From: Toxotes chatareus
Taxonomy: Eukaryota > Chordata > Actinopteri > Toxotidae
Reading direction: 5' to 3'
NCBI GenBank assembly: GCA_016801885.1
Contig: JAFBJY010001458.1
Span: 1-64,000, forward strand
Length of the DNA stretch: 64,000 bases
Shown: positions 1 through 10,619 of the stretch, in pieces
Layout: every line of letters begins with the position of its first letter
Numbering within the stretch: position 1 is the first letter of the stretch
Notes under the pieces: model-generated
The model's input: only the letters and a program-made list of their open reading frames with translations
Database searches by the model: none
What the model was told of the DNA's origin: nothing
Made by a program: the position numbers and the translations under genes

Positions 1-230
1 CATTCATTTAGCTGTCAGATGAATAAACAATGTAACATGTATGAATATTACAATGAACATTTCAATATGAAGAGTAGGAAGAATAAGTTTGGATGGAACA
101 TTGTCAGAGGGTTAGGGTTAGGGTGGGGTAGACCCTCCTAAAGACCTATTATATTAGAAAGTGTTCAGCAGAGGTGAACATGTTACAGTACAACTCAATT
201 CACTCATTCATCAGTAGAAATAGTAGTAGC

Positions 231-302
231 TCCCATATGGTCTAGCGGTCAGGATTCCTGGTTTTCACCCAGGCGGCCCGGGTTCGACTCCCGGTATGGG
301 AA
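231..302 (+). tRNA. tRNA-Glu (anticodon TTC)
   Basis: A 72-nt cloverleaf can be drawn directly. The 7-bp acceptor stem pairs TCCCATA (231-237) with TATGGGA (295-301), and the discriminator base is A302. The D-arm carries a canonical A box (TGGTCTAGCGG, 238-248). The anticodon arm CCTGG/CCAGG encloses loop TTTTCAC with anticodon TTC. The T-arm has a perfect B box (GGTTCGACTCC). A TTTT run at about 310 can act as a Pol III terminator. No CCA is encoded, as expected for a nuclear gene. No mismatch suggests a pseudogene. A LINE fragment begins within about 15 bp of the 3' end. Confidence 0.93.
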
Positions 303-1347
303 CTCGCTGTTTTATAGGAAGGTGGTCGAGGACTTTGTTGACTGGTGTGAACTCAATCACCTTCACATCAATGCCAACAGGACGAAGGAGATGGTGATTT
401 ACTTTCGAAAAAAGGCTTCTCAGACTCCACCAGTGAACATCCAGGGACTTAACATAGAGGCGGTGAATGTGTACAGGTACTGTGGTGTTCACATCAACAA
501 TAAACTGGACTGGTCAGACAGCACAGGTGTCCCTATACTGAGAAGGGCCAGAGTCGCCTCCACCTCCTGAGGAGACTGAGGTCTTTTGGAGTGTGTAGGA
601 CACTACTAAGGACTTTTTACGACAGTGTATTGGCATCAGCAACTTTCTATGCAGTGGTCTGCTGGGGTGGAGGAATAACGGACAGAGACAAACGGAAGCT
701 GGACAAACTGGTAAAGAGGGCTAGCTCTGTCCTGGGCTGCCCCCTGGACTCAGTGGACTCTGTGGGAGAGAGGAGGATGTTGGCCAAGCTGGCAAGCATC
801 CGGAGCAATCCCTCTCACCCCCTGTATGAGACAGTGGGGACGTTGGGGAGCTCCTTCAGCCATAGACTGCTGCACTCTCAGTGCGCTACCGGAGGTCCTT
901 TGTCCCAAGTCAGACTGTATAACAACAGTGTCACATAGGACTGCTCACTGCTGCTGTTTCTTTTTTCACATGCTCCCTCTGTTGTGCAATAGTAACAGTT
1001 TTTTTTTCTCTTGTGCAATAAATATGAACAGTATTTTGGTGCAATAATAACAACAGTATTTTAAACAGTACAGTTTTTTCTTTCTGTGCAATAGTAATAC
1101 TCCTATTGGAATTGTTAGTATTTCTTTGTCATGATATTCATGATGTAGGACATAATTACATCTTTTTCCGCTGTGCATTTCATTTCATTTTATGGTTATT
1201 CTGTATATTCCATATTTAATTTTAGCTTATTTGTTACTTACTGTATAATTTTCTAGTTTCTTGTGAAATGTCGTGTTATTTATGTTTATGCTGCTGTAAC
1301 AACTAAATTTCCATCCGGGGATCAATAAAGTATTATCTTATCTTATC
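303..1347 (+). mobile_element. 5'-truncated L2/CR1-group LINE, RT C-terminus and 3' tail
   Basis: From about 317 the plus strand encodes the region after the RT catalytic core of a fish LINE (FVDWCELNHLHINANRTKEM, then YCGVHINNKLDWSD). A frame change near 540 is followed by the usual C-terminus at 591-938 (RTLLRTFYDSVLASATFYAV; SNPSHPLYET). An AT-rich 3' UTR follows. It ends in GGGATCAATAAAGTATTATC and short TATCT repeats (about 1313-1347), the 3' tail style of fish L2-like elements. The upstream endonuclease and RT palm are missing, so the copy is dead on arrival and also frameshifted. The exact clade (L2 versus CR1 or Rex1) is inferred from motif resemblance. Confidence 0.85.
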
Positions 1348-1349
1348 TC

Positions 1350-1937
1350 TTTATTTGTAGCAGCTTTAATAATACTTTGGTAGTTGTGTCAGAAACAGCA
1401 GTGCTAAATATTAAAGAGGATCTACAAAACATATTAATAATGTAAATAAATCATCTATTAAATACCTTAAAAACCTGCAACAGTTATAAAGAGTTTGGAT
1501 TTTTAACAGTAGCAGCTGCTGTGTCAGATGTGATCCAATTATTAACACCTCATAGATGGAGAAGTAGTTGTACTTTATGTGTTTTTAAGTTAATTTCATT
1601 TGACTAAATCCTTTTATCAGCCAAAATAATGAAGGTTTTTTTCTAAAATGTAAAATGTATTAACAGTATTACAGAGGTGGCATTTTTTGGCTTCTTTTTC
1701 TACATTGAGTCCATATTTTTATCTCTTTTTGTGGTGAACTTGTCATAATGACTGTGTAGAAGAAAAGAAAAGAGCTGTAAGAGGCTCTGTAGACATTGTT
1801 CCATTGAAATCCTTTTTTTGCTGTAGTGCACACATCACTGACTTCAGAAGATGTGAAAAGTATTGTCTAAACATACAGTCTCATAATGTTTGTAAGTAAT
1901 ATCAGAATGATTTGGTTCTGTCTAAATAACTTTTAAG
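1350..1937. other. intergenic, nothing recognised
   Basis: AT-rich sequence with no ORF, repeat or RNA signal that I can support. Confidence 0.5.
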
Positions 1938-2260
1938 ACTAAGTCATACTTTATTGATCCCTCTCGGGAAATAACTCTCTGCATTTTACCCACACAAAGT
2001 GAGCAGAAAACACACACACAAGAGCACTAGAGACGCTGTGGCAGGGGCTTCCCTAGGAGGAGCCGGGGAGCTGGGGTAGATCGGTGCCTTGCTCAGGGCA
2101 CCACAGCCATGGTCGCAGTGATGGCGGGGGGGCGCGTCTCCTTTACCACCACCCATATCCATTGTGCATATCCCTTGTGCTTGGTCGAGGAATTGAACCC
2201 GCTGCTGGTAGGAAAGAGTCAACAGGTGGAAGAGTAGAGAGGCGACATGTTAGAACATGG
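1938..2260 (-). repeat. dispersed fish repeat with LINE-like 3' end
   Basis: The minus strand ends in a GGGATCAATAAAGTATGAC-like tail (complement of about 1943-1972). It is preceded by a GC-rich body (about 2030-2220). The tail matches the other L2-type tails in this window. No protein domain is visible, so it may be a 3' UTR piece or a SINE sharing that tail. Confidence 0.5.
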
Positions 2261-3030
2261 GATAGCTGAACCAGTGCTCTGCTGCGTCTGTCCATATCTG
2301 ATGGTAGATAAGGCTGATGGTCAGATAGATTTATAGATAGACAGATGTCAGCTGGCTGCAGTATCATGTACTAATAACCTCTTCATTTGTTTTTGTTCTA
2401 TGAACCGAACCTGTACCATCACTGTAAAATAGATTATATTCAATTATTTGAACCTAAGTACATGACTTTTCGATGGTAAAACTTCAGTCAAAAACACTTT
2501 CACTGAATGTAAAGATGATTTTTTACAGAATATTAAGGATTTTCCAATATCAAAAGACATTTTACATCACAAGACAAAAGATTTACAACAGCCAGTTCAG
2601 TGAAATGTCTAACTGCATGCAGTTCCTGGGTTTTATACTTCTGCTAATAGAGTCTCATCACTGTGGGAAAAAACAAGTCCTCCGCATTATGTTCCCTCAT
2701 TGTAGTGCATCCACTCATGTCTCACACTGAACACTAAGTTGAAAGCTCCTGACCTCTCGGTGTCGTGATTTCTAATTAATGTCCAAATCACAGTGTTTCT
2801 TTCCTCCAGATGTCAGTGTGAAAAGTTCCTGTCATGTTTGACTAGAAAAGCTTTGAAACTAGTTCCATTTGTATAGAGGAGCAATGAGGAGTTCAGACTT
2901 CCTGGAGCAGAAGTAGGAAATGTGTTGATATATTTGATTGTGTGTGAGAATCTAGTAGTTGAAGTCTAACCTGTGCTTAAACAGGCTGAATAAAGTTGTT
3001 TTGGACTCCATAACCAGCTGAACCAGCAGG
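2261..3030. other. intergenic, nothing recognised
   Basis: Short tetranucleotide patches (GATAGATA-like near 2325-2345) are present. There is no supported gene. Confidence 0.45.
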
Positions 3031-3036
3031 TTTTAA

Positions 3037-3556
3037 TGTCATGAGGCAGCTCTGCTGCCTTTGGGGTTTGTTATATGCTGTTTCTTTTTCTGTTTTTGTT
3101 TGTCTGGCTGAGTGTATGTTGGTGTGGGTGTGGGTTGGCGGTTTCCTGGCCGGCTCCTCCCTGCTCCCTCCTCCTCATCAGGATGATTCCAACCACCTGT
3201 GCTCAATTGGGTGGCTATCTACCTCCCTCCTGGAGTATAAGAGGCCCGACTTTCCAGTCAACCCTCGTGAGATCGTACGTCGTCTACCTTGTAACTAGAT
3301 CTCTGTGTCCCGTGATTTTTGCCTTACCTTTGTCTCCCTTCTAACCGCTCTCCTCTCGCTCCCTGCAAACTCCGCTGGATTACCCCTCTCCGTGCTTCCT
3401 CCACACTGCCTCAGCCGACACCTCCAAGTTCCCCAGGATATCCCACTGCCTTTAGTTCCCTTTGTTATTTATTGTTTGAACTCTGTGAATAAACTGTTTA
3501 TCATGTTCGAAGTTTGCCTTCGCTCTGCTTTTGGTTCCGGGCCCTGACTAACAGAC
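3037..3556 (+). mobile_element. possible solo LTR or promoter/terminator unit
   Basis: A GC-richer block contains a TATA-like element (GTATAAGAGG, about 3235), a pyrimidine-rich stretch, and AATAAA at about 3488. A G/T-rich stretch follows, and the block ends ...CCTGACTAACA. This order of TATA box, poly(A) signal and TG...CA-like ends resembles a solo LTR. I cannot find a convincing target-site duplication, and the exact ends are guesses. It does not match the two solo LTRs with clear ends elsewhere in the window, although the general layout is alike. Confidence 0.35.
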
Positions 3557-3920
3557 TCTGATTTAATGACAGAAAATCTACTAATTGTTGGTATAAAACT
3601 GATTTGGAACAATGTGAAAAGTCAGGCAGGGATGGATTTCACTGTTGTTACTGACAAAGAAAAAAGAATTCTTTAAGTCCAACAGAACACTTTTGTGTGG
3701 GTATGAAAAAAAAACACACTAACTTTTTCACAGCTAATGCAGCATCTGATTTTCCAGAGGAAAACTTTTAACCTGAAGAAGCAACAGTAGAAAGTGTTCG
3801 GTTTGCACTGGCAGTAACATCACACACTTCTTATAAAGATTGAAAATGATCAGTATGTCAAAGTACAAACTATAAACGCAAACCATGATGCCTGGTGGAC
3901 AAGTAGAGCAACCATAAGAA

Positions 3921-5455
3921 GTGATCTGGACTTTCCTGTAGTTTCCTCTTGTCCTTGTAACAGCAGTAGCTCCTCCCTTCCTTGTCAATAATTGTGCAGA
4001 AATATCTGAGTGCTTCTTTCTTCCTAAATCATGAGCAAGTCCTGTCCAGTCCAACTGTTTCTGTTCCTGTTTGACTTCTGAACTTGTCTCTGGCTGTGTG
4101 TCCACTTACTGCAGCCTGTGACATCAGACTGTAGAATGTTGATACATCAAAGGCATCAAAGGACACACACTCACACACACATGCTGATACTTATGTCTTT
4201 GAGGTGAGGACACTTGCTGACACAATGCATTCCCTAGCCCTTACCCTAACTCTAACCAAAACCCAATTCTAACCCTGAAACCAAGTCCTAACCCTCAAAC
4301 AGCAACATGAACACAGATGGAAACACTGCAGAGCTGCTTTGGATGGTTTAACAGGTAGAGATCATCAGATAATGGAATGACCTGATACCTTCATCTGTAA
4401 CTGTATCTGTAACACAAACTTAAACACAGACAAATGCACTTGCATGTCAACTCACACACCTGCATTTTAAGATCCAAAGAAGAAGATCCAGGACAAAGGA
4501 GATCAGGAGACAGGAGGCCCCCAAAAAAGTGAGAAAGAAAATACAGTTACAATACAACACAAACTTATAAACAGATATAGAATCAAAGTACTGTGTCCCA
4601 GAATATGATATAGTTTCATCTTTCACTTTCACCATCAGCTTTCTACTCCATCTTTTCAGATTACAGGTGTAACTGTTATTTCAAGGTGTGTTTTGGTATT
4701 TTAACTGTCAAAGGTGCAACAGTATTAAAAAGTTCTCTGAGTTTATATTAAAATTAGGTGAAAACTTCATGTTCTGTATAAAAGATGGGAAGTAATACTC
4801 ATCAGGGCTGATTATTTTAGTACTGATGGTACAAGAATGAGCACAGATCCAGAAGTGATCAGAGATAAAAGCCTAGAAAGCAGATGAACTTTCTGCATGG
4901 ATTCCTCTCCCAACAGAGAGTTACTGTAAAATCAACTTTCAGCTGCAAACTAGAAATCTATCAAATGATCAGGGTTTCTGCTTCAGTCCAGCCAATCCTG
5001 CTGCTGAAAACTCACCTGCCTAAGTGTCCTTTATTATGGACAACTGAGCCGATGTGTCCTGTAGAAACAGAGGCTGACAGGATCTGATCCATGCCAGGCT
5101 GAGGAAGTGTGTGTGTGCAGCATGAGAGAGGCTGGTCTGAGGTCAGGCCTGAGATGAGGTGAAGAGAGCTTGGTCATATTAGCAGATGGAGTCTGAGCAG
5201 CTTCATGCTCCATGCTCAGTGGGATGCAGAGAAGAGACCAACATCCAGCAGAGAGAACACTTCACACAGAAAACACTGTCTGCTCAGAGTAGAAGAGACA
5301 GAAAGCCACAGAAAAATAGAGAGTGAGAGGAAAGAGCACATTATTCACCAAAACCCAGAGAAACACACAACTGATGAACAAAAACTCCTCTGAAACATGG
5401 AATGTGTGAAGCACAGAAAGAGCAGAGAGAGGAAGAACCCACTGAAACCACTCTT
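3921..5455. repeat. duplicated block, copy A
   Basis: This stretch is repeated in the same orientation at 56197-57565. Shared landmarks, in order: a minus-strand reading stretch containing RKKHSDISAQLLTRKGG (about 3960-4040), degenerate CCCTAA-like repeats (about 4228-4305), TGGAAACACTGCAGAGCTGC (about 4318), a hydrophobic minus-strand stretch with SCLLISFVLDLLLW (about 4465-4520), AACTTTCACCATCAGC-like sequence (about 4620), GATGCAGAGAAGAGACCAAC (5223) and AAAGAGCACATTA (5333). Copy A carries about 500 bp (4690-5215) absent from copy B. The coding status is unclear. The hydrophobic stretch looks like a membrane segment, but good splice acceptors are not evident, so this may be an old gene fragment or a dispersed repeat. 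Confidence 0.7.
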
Positions 5456-5481
5456 TGATTTCTTTTCATATTTCTCCTCAC

Positions 5482-6308
5482 ACATCAGAATCAGAATCAG
5501 AATAACTTTATTGATCCCCGTAGGGAAATTCTTTCTGTTACTTAACTCCCAGTTGAAAATGAAGAGGAAAATTGCACATAGTGTGTGGTAAGAGAAAAAA
5601 AATTCTAGAATAAATAAGTGAAGTGAAAAACAAAATAAAATAAGAATAAAAGTATAGTATAATGAAAATCAAGTAAAAATATTGCAATAACTCCAAAATC
5701 AAACAGAACAATATATACAAATAATATAAAAATAGAAAAAATAAGACATCTTAATATTTTAATATTTGCAGATATGTACATGAGGTTTATGGTTGATGGT
5801 TTAAAAATGAAGTATACACAGTATACATGAGTCTGTGATTCTTACAGTCCAGAGTTATATAGTTTGATTGCGACAGGCAGGAATGATTTCCTGTGTCACT
5901 CTGTTGTGCAGCTGAACAATAAGCCTGTTGCTGAACGAGCTTCTGTGACTGATCAGCACATGGTGGAGAGGGTGTGAAGGAGAGTCCAATATTGTCCTAA
6001 ATTTGGACAACACTCTTCTCTCCAACACTGTGTTCAGTGAGTCCAGTTCCTCCCCCACAACATGGCTGGCCTTCTTGATGATCTTATTGAGTCTGTTAGT
6101 GTCCTTCACCCTCAGGCTGCTGCCCCAGCAGACAACAGCGTACAGGATGGCACTGGCCACCACAGACTCATAGAACATCCGCAGCATCGTCCGGCAGATG
6201 TTAAAGGACCTTAGCCGTCTCAGAAAATAGAGACGGCTCTGTCCCTTTCTGTAAACAGTGTCCACGTTTTTGGACCAGTCCAGTTTGTGATCTAGGTACA
6301 CCCCCAAG
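5482..6308 (-). mobile_element. 5'-truncated L2-group LINE fragment
   Basis: On the minus strand 6307-5855 is open and encodes a LINE RT C-terminus (GVYLDHKLDWSKNVDTVYRK; RTMLRMFYESVVASAILYAV; HHVLISHRSSFSNRL). An AT-rich 3' UTR follows. The tail at 5482-5515 reads, on the minus strand, GGGATCAATAAAGTTATTCT plus ATTCTG repeats. At its upstream end it stops exactly where the hAT element begins (6309). No LINE sequence continues on the other side of the transposon. Confidence 0.85.
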
Positions 6309-6323
6309 CAGGGGCGCCGCCAG
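6309..6323 (+). repeat. hAT left terminal inverted repeat
   Basis: CAGGGGCGCCGCCAG, exact inverse complement of 10257-10271. Confidence 0.9.
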
Positions 6324-6875
6324 AAATCTTGGGCCCCATGAAAGATTAGAATTTTGGGCCCTCCTTTTTTGCGAAAATCTGTTTAGGTGATCGTGGTAAC
6401 ATCATTAATCACTACTACTAAATGTTCACATGTTGAAACAACTTGCATGCATCACTGTATCAGTATGGATTTACAACAGATACAAAAACCTAAAAATTAT
6501 TTTCTCTGTTTCCTACATTTCTGGACTTATTGTAGCATATATGATGAAATGTATGCCTTAATAAATAACTAGGCTATAGGCTATAAACTGCAAGAAATCC
6601 ACTGAGTGTTTTTGCTTTCTTTTATGCAACACTCATTTATTAAAAAGCACAGCAAATGTTCAGACATTCAAGGTCGATACCTACAAAACAATATCAAAAA
6701 TTCCAAACATGAACATGAAAATTTACACTACTGATATATTAAAGGTACTTATGAAAAGGGTGCTTTCTTTCACACGAACTATTATTAACAACTACAAATA
6801 TCAGTTATGATACAGACTAGTTTTCATGATCATATTGCTATTGTTTCTCTCAACTCAACACTTTTGTCTCTTCAT

Positions 6876-9203
6876 TTAGATGCCCAAGTCTAGACCTTGA
6901 GGCTTCTTTGTAGCAAAGTGAAAATGAATTAAATCTTTGAAATCGAGAGAGAGAGCCAGTTCACTTTCAATTGAGAGGATTGCTAGACTGTTCAACCTCT
7001 CCTGTACCATTGTTGACCTGAGGTGGCTCTTGATAAGTTTCAGTTTACTAAATGCTCTTTCGCCACCAGCAACAGTGACTGGGAGAGTGCAAAAAATCCT
7101 AATGGCAATACAGTCTTCTCCAAAAATGCTCTGGAGTTGCATTTTGTAAATTGAATTGAGAAGCACAAGGCTGGTGCAACCAGAGGGGAAAGTGGCAGAA
7201 AATACTGTGTTGAGATGTCTGATTTCACTCTCAAACTGAGGAGTGAGGTCCTTTGTGTACTTGCTGATGAGTGGGTGACACACAGAAGCAACATCACTGT
7301 CCCTTAAATGACCAACCTTAATAATGGCTGCAAATTCCTCAACAATGTTTGCTATTGTTTGGAACCGAGTGTCCAAGTCACTAATGATGTGGTCAATGGC
7401 AGTAAAAAACACAGTGTTTGAAATGTCTCTGCACCACTGCACTGAGTTGTTTCTTCTGGAGGGGCCTCATCAAAACCTCTTTCTCTTCCTCTTCCTCTCC
7501 TCCTCTTTGAATTGAGGTGGAATCCCCATTTCATTTGCAATTAATGTTGCTTCAGAGAGGAGGGATTCCCATTCGTTCCTTAGAGCCTGCATCTCATCCT
7601 TGAGAGCGTTTATATTGGCTGCTTCCACCTCAAGAGAAATTTTGCCTGACTGGAGAATCACATTCCTGCAATCAATACACTGCAATACTTTCACCCAGAT
7701 GGTAAGAAGTACAATGGCACTAAATGACATGAAGTACTTCCTCAGACCAACAGCTTCAGCTCTAGCATCATTTGAAAGACTGCATGTAGTTAGTATGGAA
7801 CTAAGGGCCTCAATGACACTAGGTAAGTGTTTTGCAACTGGTTTAACAGCATCAATTCTTGCACTCCAGCGAGTGTCAGACAAGCTGTGGAGAGAGCAGC
7901 CGGTACTTTCTTTGTATATAGCCCATCGCTCTGGACTGGCACTCACAAATTTGTAAAGACAATTGATGAAGCCAAAAAAAGTGGACACTTCATCACTTGA
8001 TCCTGCAGCATGTACCCCTGCAAGATTTAATGTGTGGGAAGCCAGATTGTTGGTCTTAAGTATTTGGGCTTGTACCCCCTTCACTTTCCCAGACATGTTT
8101 GCACCGTTATCATAGCCTTGTCCCCTACAATCAGCGATATCTATCTCTAATCTCTTCAGCACATCTTGATCATCCCTGCTATTTCACTCCCTGTTGTTTT
8201 GTGAAATTGTTTGAATTCAATAAACCTTTTTGTGATCTCCCATTTATTCGCATCTTCATTATAATGCACATATCTTATGAGCAAAACATTTTGCTCTGTG
8301 TGGGAAATGTCTTGCGTGGCATCACAGATAATGCTGTAATAAATGGCATCCTCTCTTTCTCTCAAAGTAGATTTAAGCACTTTTTTCCCACACAGTTCAA
8401 TGAACTCATTTTGGATGTCTGAGGACAAATAATGAGTAAGTCTTGTTTCTTTGGTTGAGTTTCTCACTTTGTCTAGGTGTTCTTTTAAAAGTGGGTCATA
8501 GTGAGATACTAGTTCTAGTGTCCCCAAGTAGTTCCCATTATGGACATCACCTAACTTTTTTGTTTTACCTCTGAAAGGCAAATTTCTGGATGCCAAGTGC
8601 AGTGTAACATCAAGTAGTCTCTCTAAGAGGGCTATATTTCTTTCTATTTCAGATTGCATCTGTCTTTGCAGATGGTGGTCTATCCCCTTTGCAGCCGTAA
8701 TAGAACATTGCAAGCTTTTCCACTTCCAGTAACAATCCCTGTGTGCTCGGTTGTTTTCATACATCATGTGAAAAAAGAATGCATGGAATGCAGAAATGTG
8801 CATTTACACTCTCACTGTAAATTAACCAATCCCTTTTCATCTTTTCTCTGCCATTTGCTGCCTTTGTATATTTTAAGTAATCTGGAAATGGCTTTCCCTC
8901 AGAGTCTTGGGGCATTTGTTTCTCCTCTGTGGTAGCTAATTTTCTAATAATGCATGCTCTATCACTGTCACTTAATTTTTCTGGCCACAATCCTGGATCA
9001 GTAGACAGCAGATCTTCAGGTTCTGCATGCTGCTCAGTCTCACCAATGTCCCTCAACTCAGCCTCTCTCTGCTCCTTACTCTGTGCTGCGTCTTCCTGAT
9101 CACCTGTGCTGCTTGAGCTCGCCCTGCTCTCTTCCTCTATTGGAGCACATCTGGTCTCCTGGCCTGAAGAGGGACCTGGCTCTAAAGTATCCATAATGTG
9201 CAA
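6876..9203 (-). pseudogene. hAT transposase, zinc-finger MYM / DUF4371 type, frameshifted
   Basis: In minus-strand order the transposase has: an acidic Ser/Glu-rich N-terminus (from ATG at 9203); a TTF-type zinc-finger region (PFPDYLKYTKAANGREKMKR; HFCIPCILFS); the DUF4371-like middle (HYDPLLKEHLDKVR; YYSIICDATQDISHTEQNVL; CRGQGYDNGANMSGKVKG); and the C-terminal hAT dimerisation region (AGGERAFSKLKLIKSHLRST then ERLNSLAILSIE), stopping at 6876. This is the architecture seen in 'ZMYM1-like' fish transposases: DNA-binding zinc finger, RNase H-like catalytic core, dimerisation tail. The frame breaks at about 8760-8800, at about 8160 and at about 7460. No single open protein can be made, so the copy is inactive. 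Its relatively good motif preservation suggests moderate age. Confidence 0.9.
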
Positions 9204-10256
9204 AATACAGTCTGTTATAAATTCACTCTGATAGAGTGATGCCTGTAAGTTCTCTCACCAAATTAACATTGCATTTAAATGAACTCCATACTGTAAGTAG
9301 CCTAATAATTGTTGCTCATGAAAGAAAATAAACACCTAAAATTAATTTGAAAGTGACCGTGGATTCTCCATTTTATAGTAACAGTCTTTTCAGACTAATT
9401 CTGACTGTTGCCTATTATCACCAACACTTTAATATGCTCACTAGCATCTATGGATTGTATTGCTCACCTTCCTCTCCTTCAACTGCGCTTGAGGGTGAGG
9501 GCAGGTGTCCCTCTGAGGCTGAATCTGTGCATGTTGAGGGCACTTCATTAGTTATAAACTAGTTAGCAGTAGCACCAGCATAATGTAATGATTTATCTTG
9601 TATATTAGCCTAGCAGCCTAGTTTATCACACATATTTATCCACTTTTGTACATTCATCTTATCTACCGTGGCAATAAAGGTAGAGAATTTAAATAAAATG
9701 GCACTGTAAACTGTTCTCTTGATGGGCTAATCCAACCACTTTAATACGAAATCTGTAGGTCTATCATTCTATAGCATATTGTAAACACCAAGGTGAGTGA
9801 CAACTAATACCTGCTAATAGCCTACCTTTCTTTGGGAAAAACTGTGTCATCAGCTGTCTGCCCTTTTTCTCCCTCTCAGCCTTCTCCTGCCTCTCCTTTC
9901 TTTTCTGGTAACCTGACTTCATACTTCACCTACTCCTGCAGCAGCGCTAACGCTCAGAACAGCTGATCACTCTCTGAGTCCAGCATACGCATTTGACAGT
10001 CCCGCTCTGCTCGAGTCAGACTGTACCATTCTTTAATAAGAGAGGGGGGTAAATGACATGATAAAGAATTCAAGGAAGATGTTATAGAAAACAAAAACCA
10101 TGTTCAATGTGCTTATTCTAACAGACGAAATGTAATATTTTATTTAAAAAGCTTAAACAGGGAAAAATTATTAAGATAATATTATTAGCCCCTCAGCCCT
10201 CAGCCCAGGGCCCCTGTCAGTGCTGGGCCCTTAGAATCGTCCTAACCTTTCCCCCC
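9204..10256. other. hAT 5' region, non-coding
   Basis: Interior of the transposon upstream of its transposase on the minus strand. No ORF is supported. It includes a duplicated AGCCCTCAGCCCAGGGCCC-type GC stretch near the right end. Confidence 0.5.
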
Positions 10257-10271
10257 CTGGCGGCGCCCCTG
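10257..10271 (-). repeat. hAT right terminal inverted repeat
   Basis: Complement of the left repeat. It ends at base 10271. Confidence 0.9.
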
Positions 10272-10552
10272 GTCAGAGGCTTCGCGGTGAGGAGCGCAGA
10301 CCTCTCTGTCATGTCAGGTGTTTTCAGGAAGGACGTCACTTCACATACCTCCACAACTCGAGTCAGCATCAGACGGACACACGCACAATAAACATCCACG
10401 GTAGCTGGAATGCCACATTGCCTTGAAAACCAAAGAGGAAAGCGACGGCGGGGATCCACACGGTGTGTATCCAGAAGTAAAGCATGGTGTCCTTTAATCA
10501 GCTGCAAAAGCTCCGCGCTCTTCCCGACGAAGCTCCGTGTCCAGCGGTTCAT
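10272..10552 (-). CDS. unidentified ORF abutting the hAT element
   Basis: On the minus strand an ATG at 10552 (context GGAAATGA) opens 94 codons outside the transposon and then reads on into the hAT right end, stopping at 10217. The peptide begins MNRWTRSFVGKSAELLQLIK and contains FSRQCGIPATVDVYCACVRL. It is not repetitive. The DNA is richer in CpG than its surroundings (CGACGGCGGGG, CCGAGCGGAGG), like a 5' exon near a promoter. I do not recognise a family. It could be the first exon of a host gene cut off by the transposon or its associated rearrangement, or a chance ORF. No splice donor could be fixed with confidence. Confidence 0.3.
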
Positions 10553-10619
10553 TTCCAGAAGAGAAAGCGCTGCAGATGAAGCCGAGCGGAGGAAGAAATC
10601 CCAGTGTGAACGCTGCTGA

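Larger units (their letters stand above)
6309..10271 (-). mobile_element. hAT-superfamily DNA transposon (ZMYM-type)
   Basis: The element is bounded by 15-bp perfect terminal inverted repeats, CAGGGGCGCCGCCAG at 6309-6323 and its complement at 10257-10271, typical of hAT ends (CAGGGGCG...). The 3963-bp body holds one decayed transposase on the minus strand. The flanking octamers (CCCCCAAG left, GTCAGAGG right) do not match, although hAT insertions normally create 8-bp duplications. The right junction has therefore probably been rearranged, or the duplication has decayed. Confidence 0.9.

Noticed and set aside
109..127. Two TTAGGG units, and CCCTAA-like runs at 4228-4305 and 56565-56620, as telomeric sequence
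   Set aside because: Too few and too degenerate. The latter belong to the duplicated block, not to a telomere.
3041..3547. Overlapping plus-strand ORFs as a secreted protein
   Set aside because: Reading frames lie in an LTR-like stretch with TATA and poly(A) signals. Pro/Ser/Leu content follows base composition.
4447..4635. Hydrophobic minus-strand stretch in block A as a receptor transmembrane exon
   Set aside because: Similar stretch exists in block B, but no consistent AG acceptor precedes either copy. Kept only as a property of the duplicated block.
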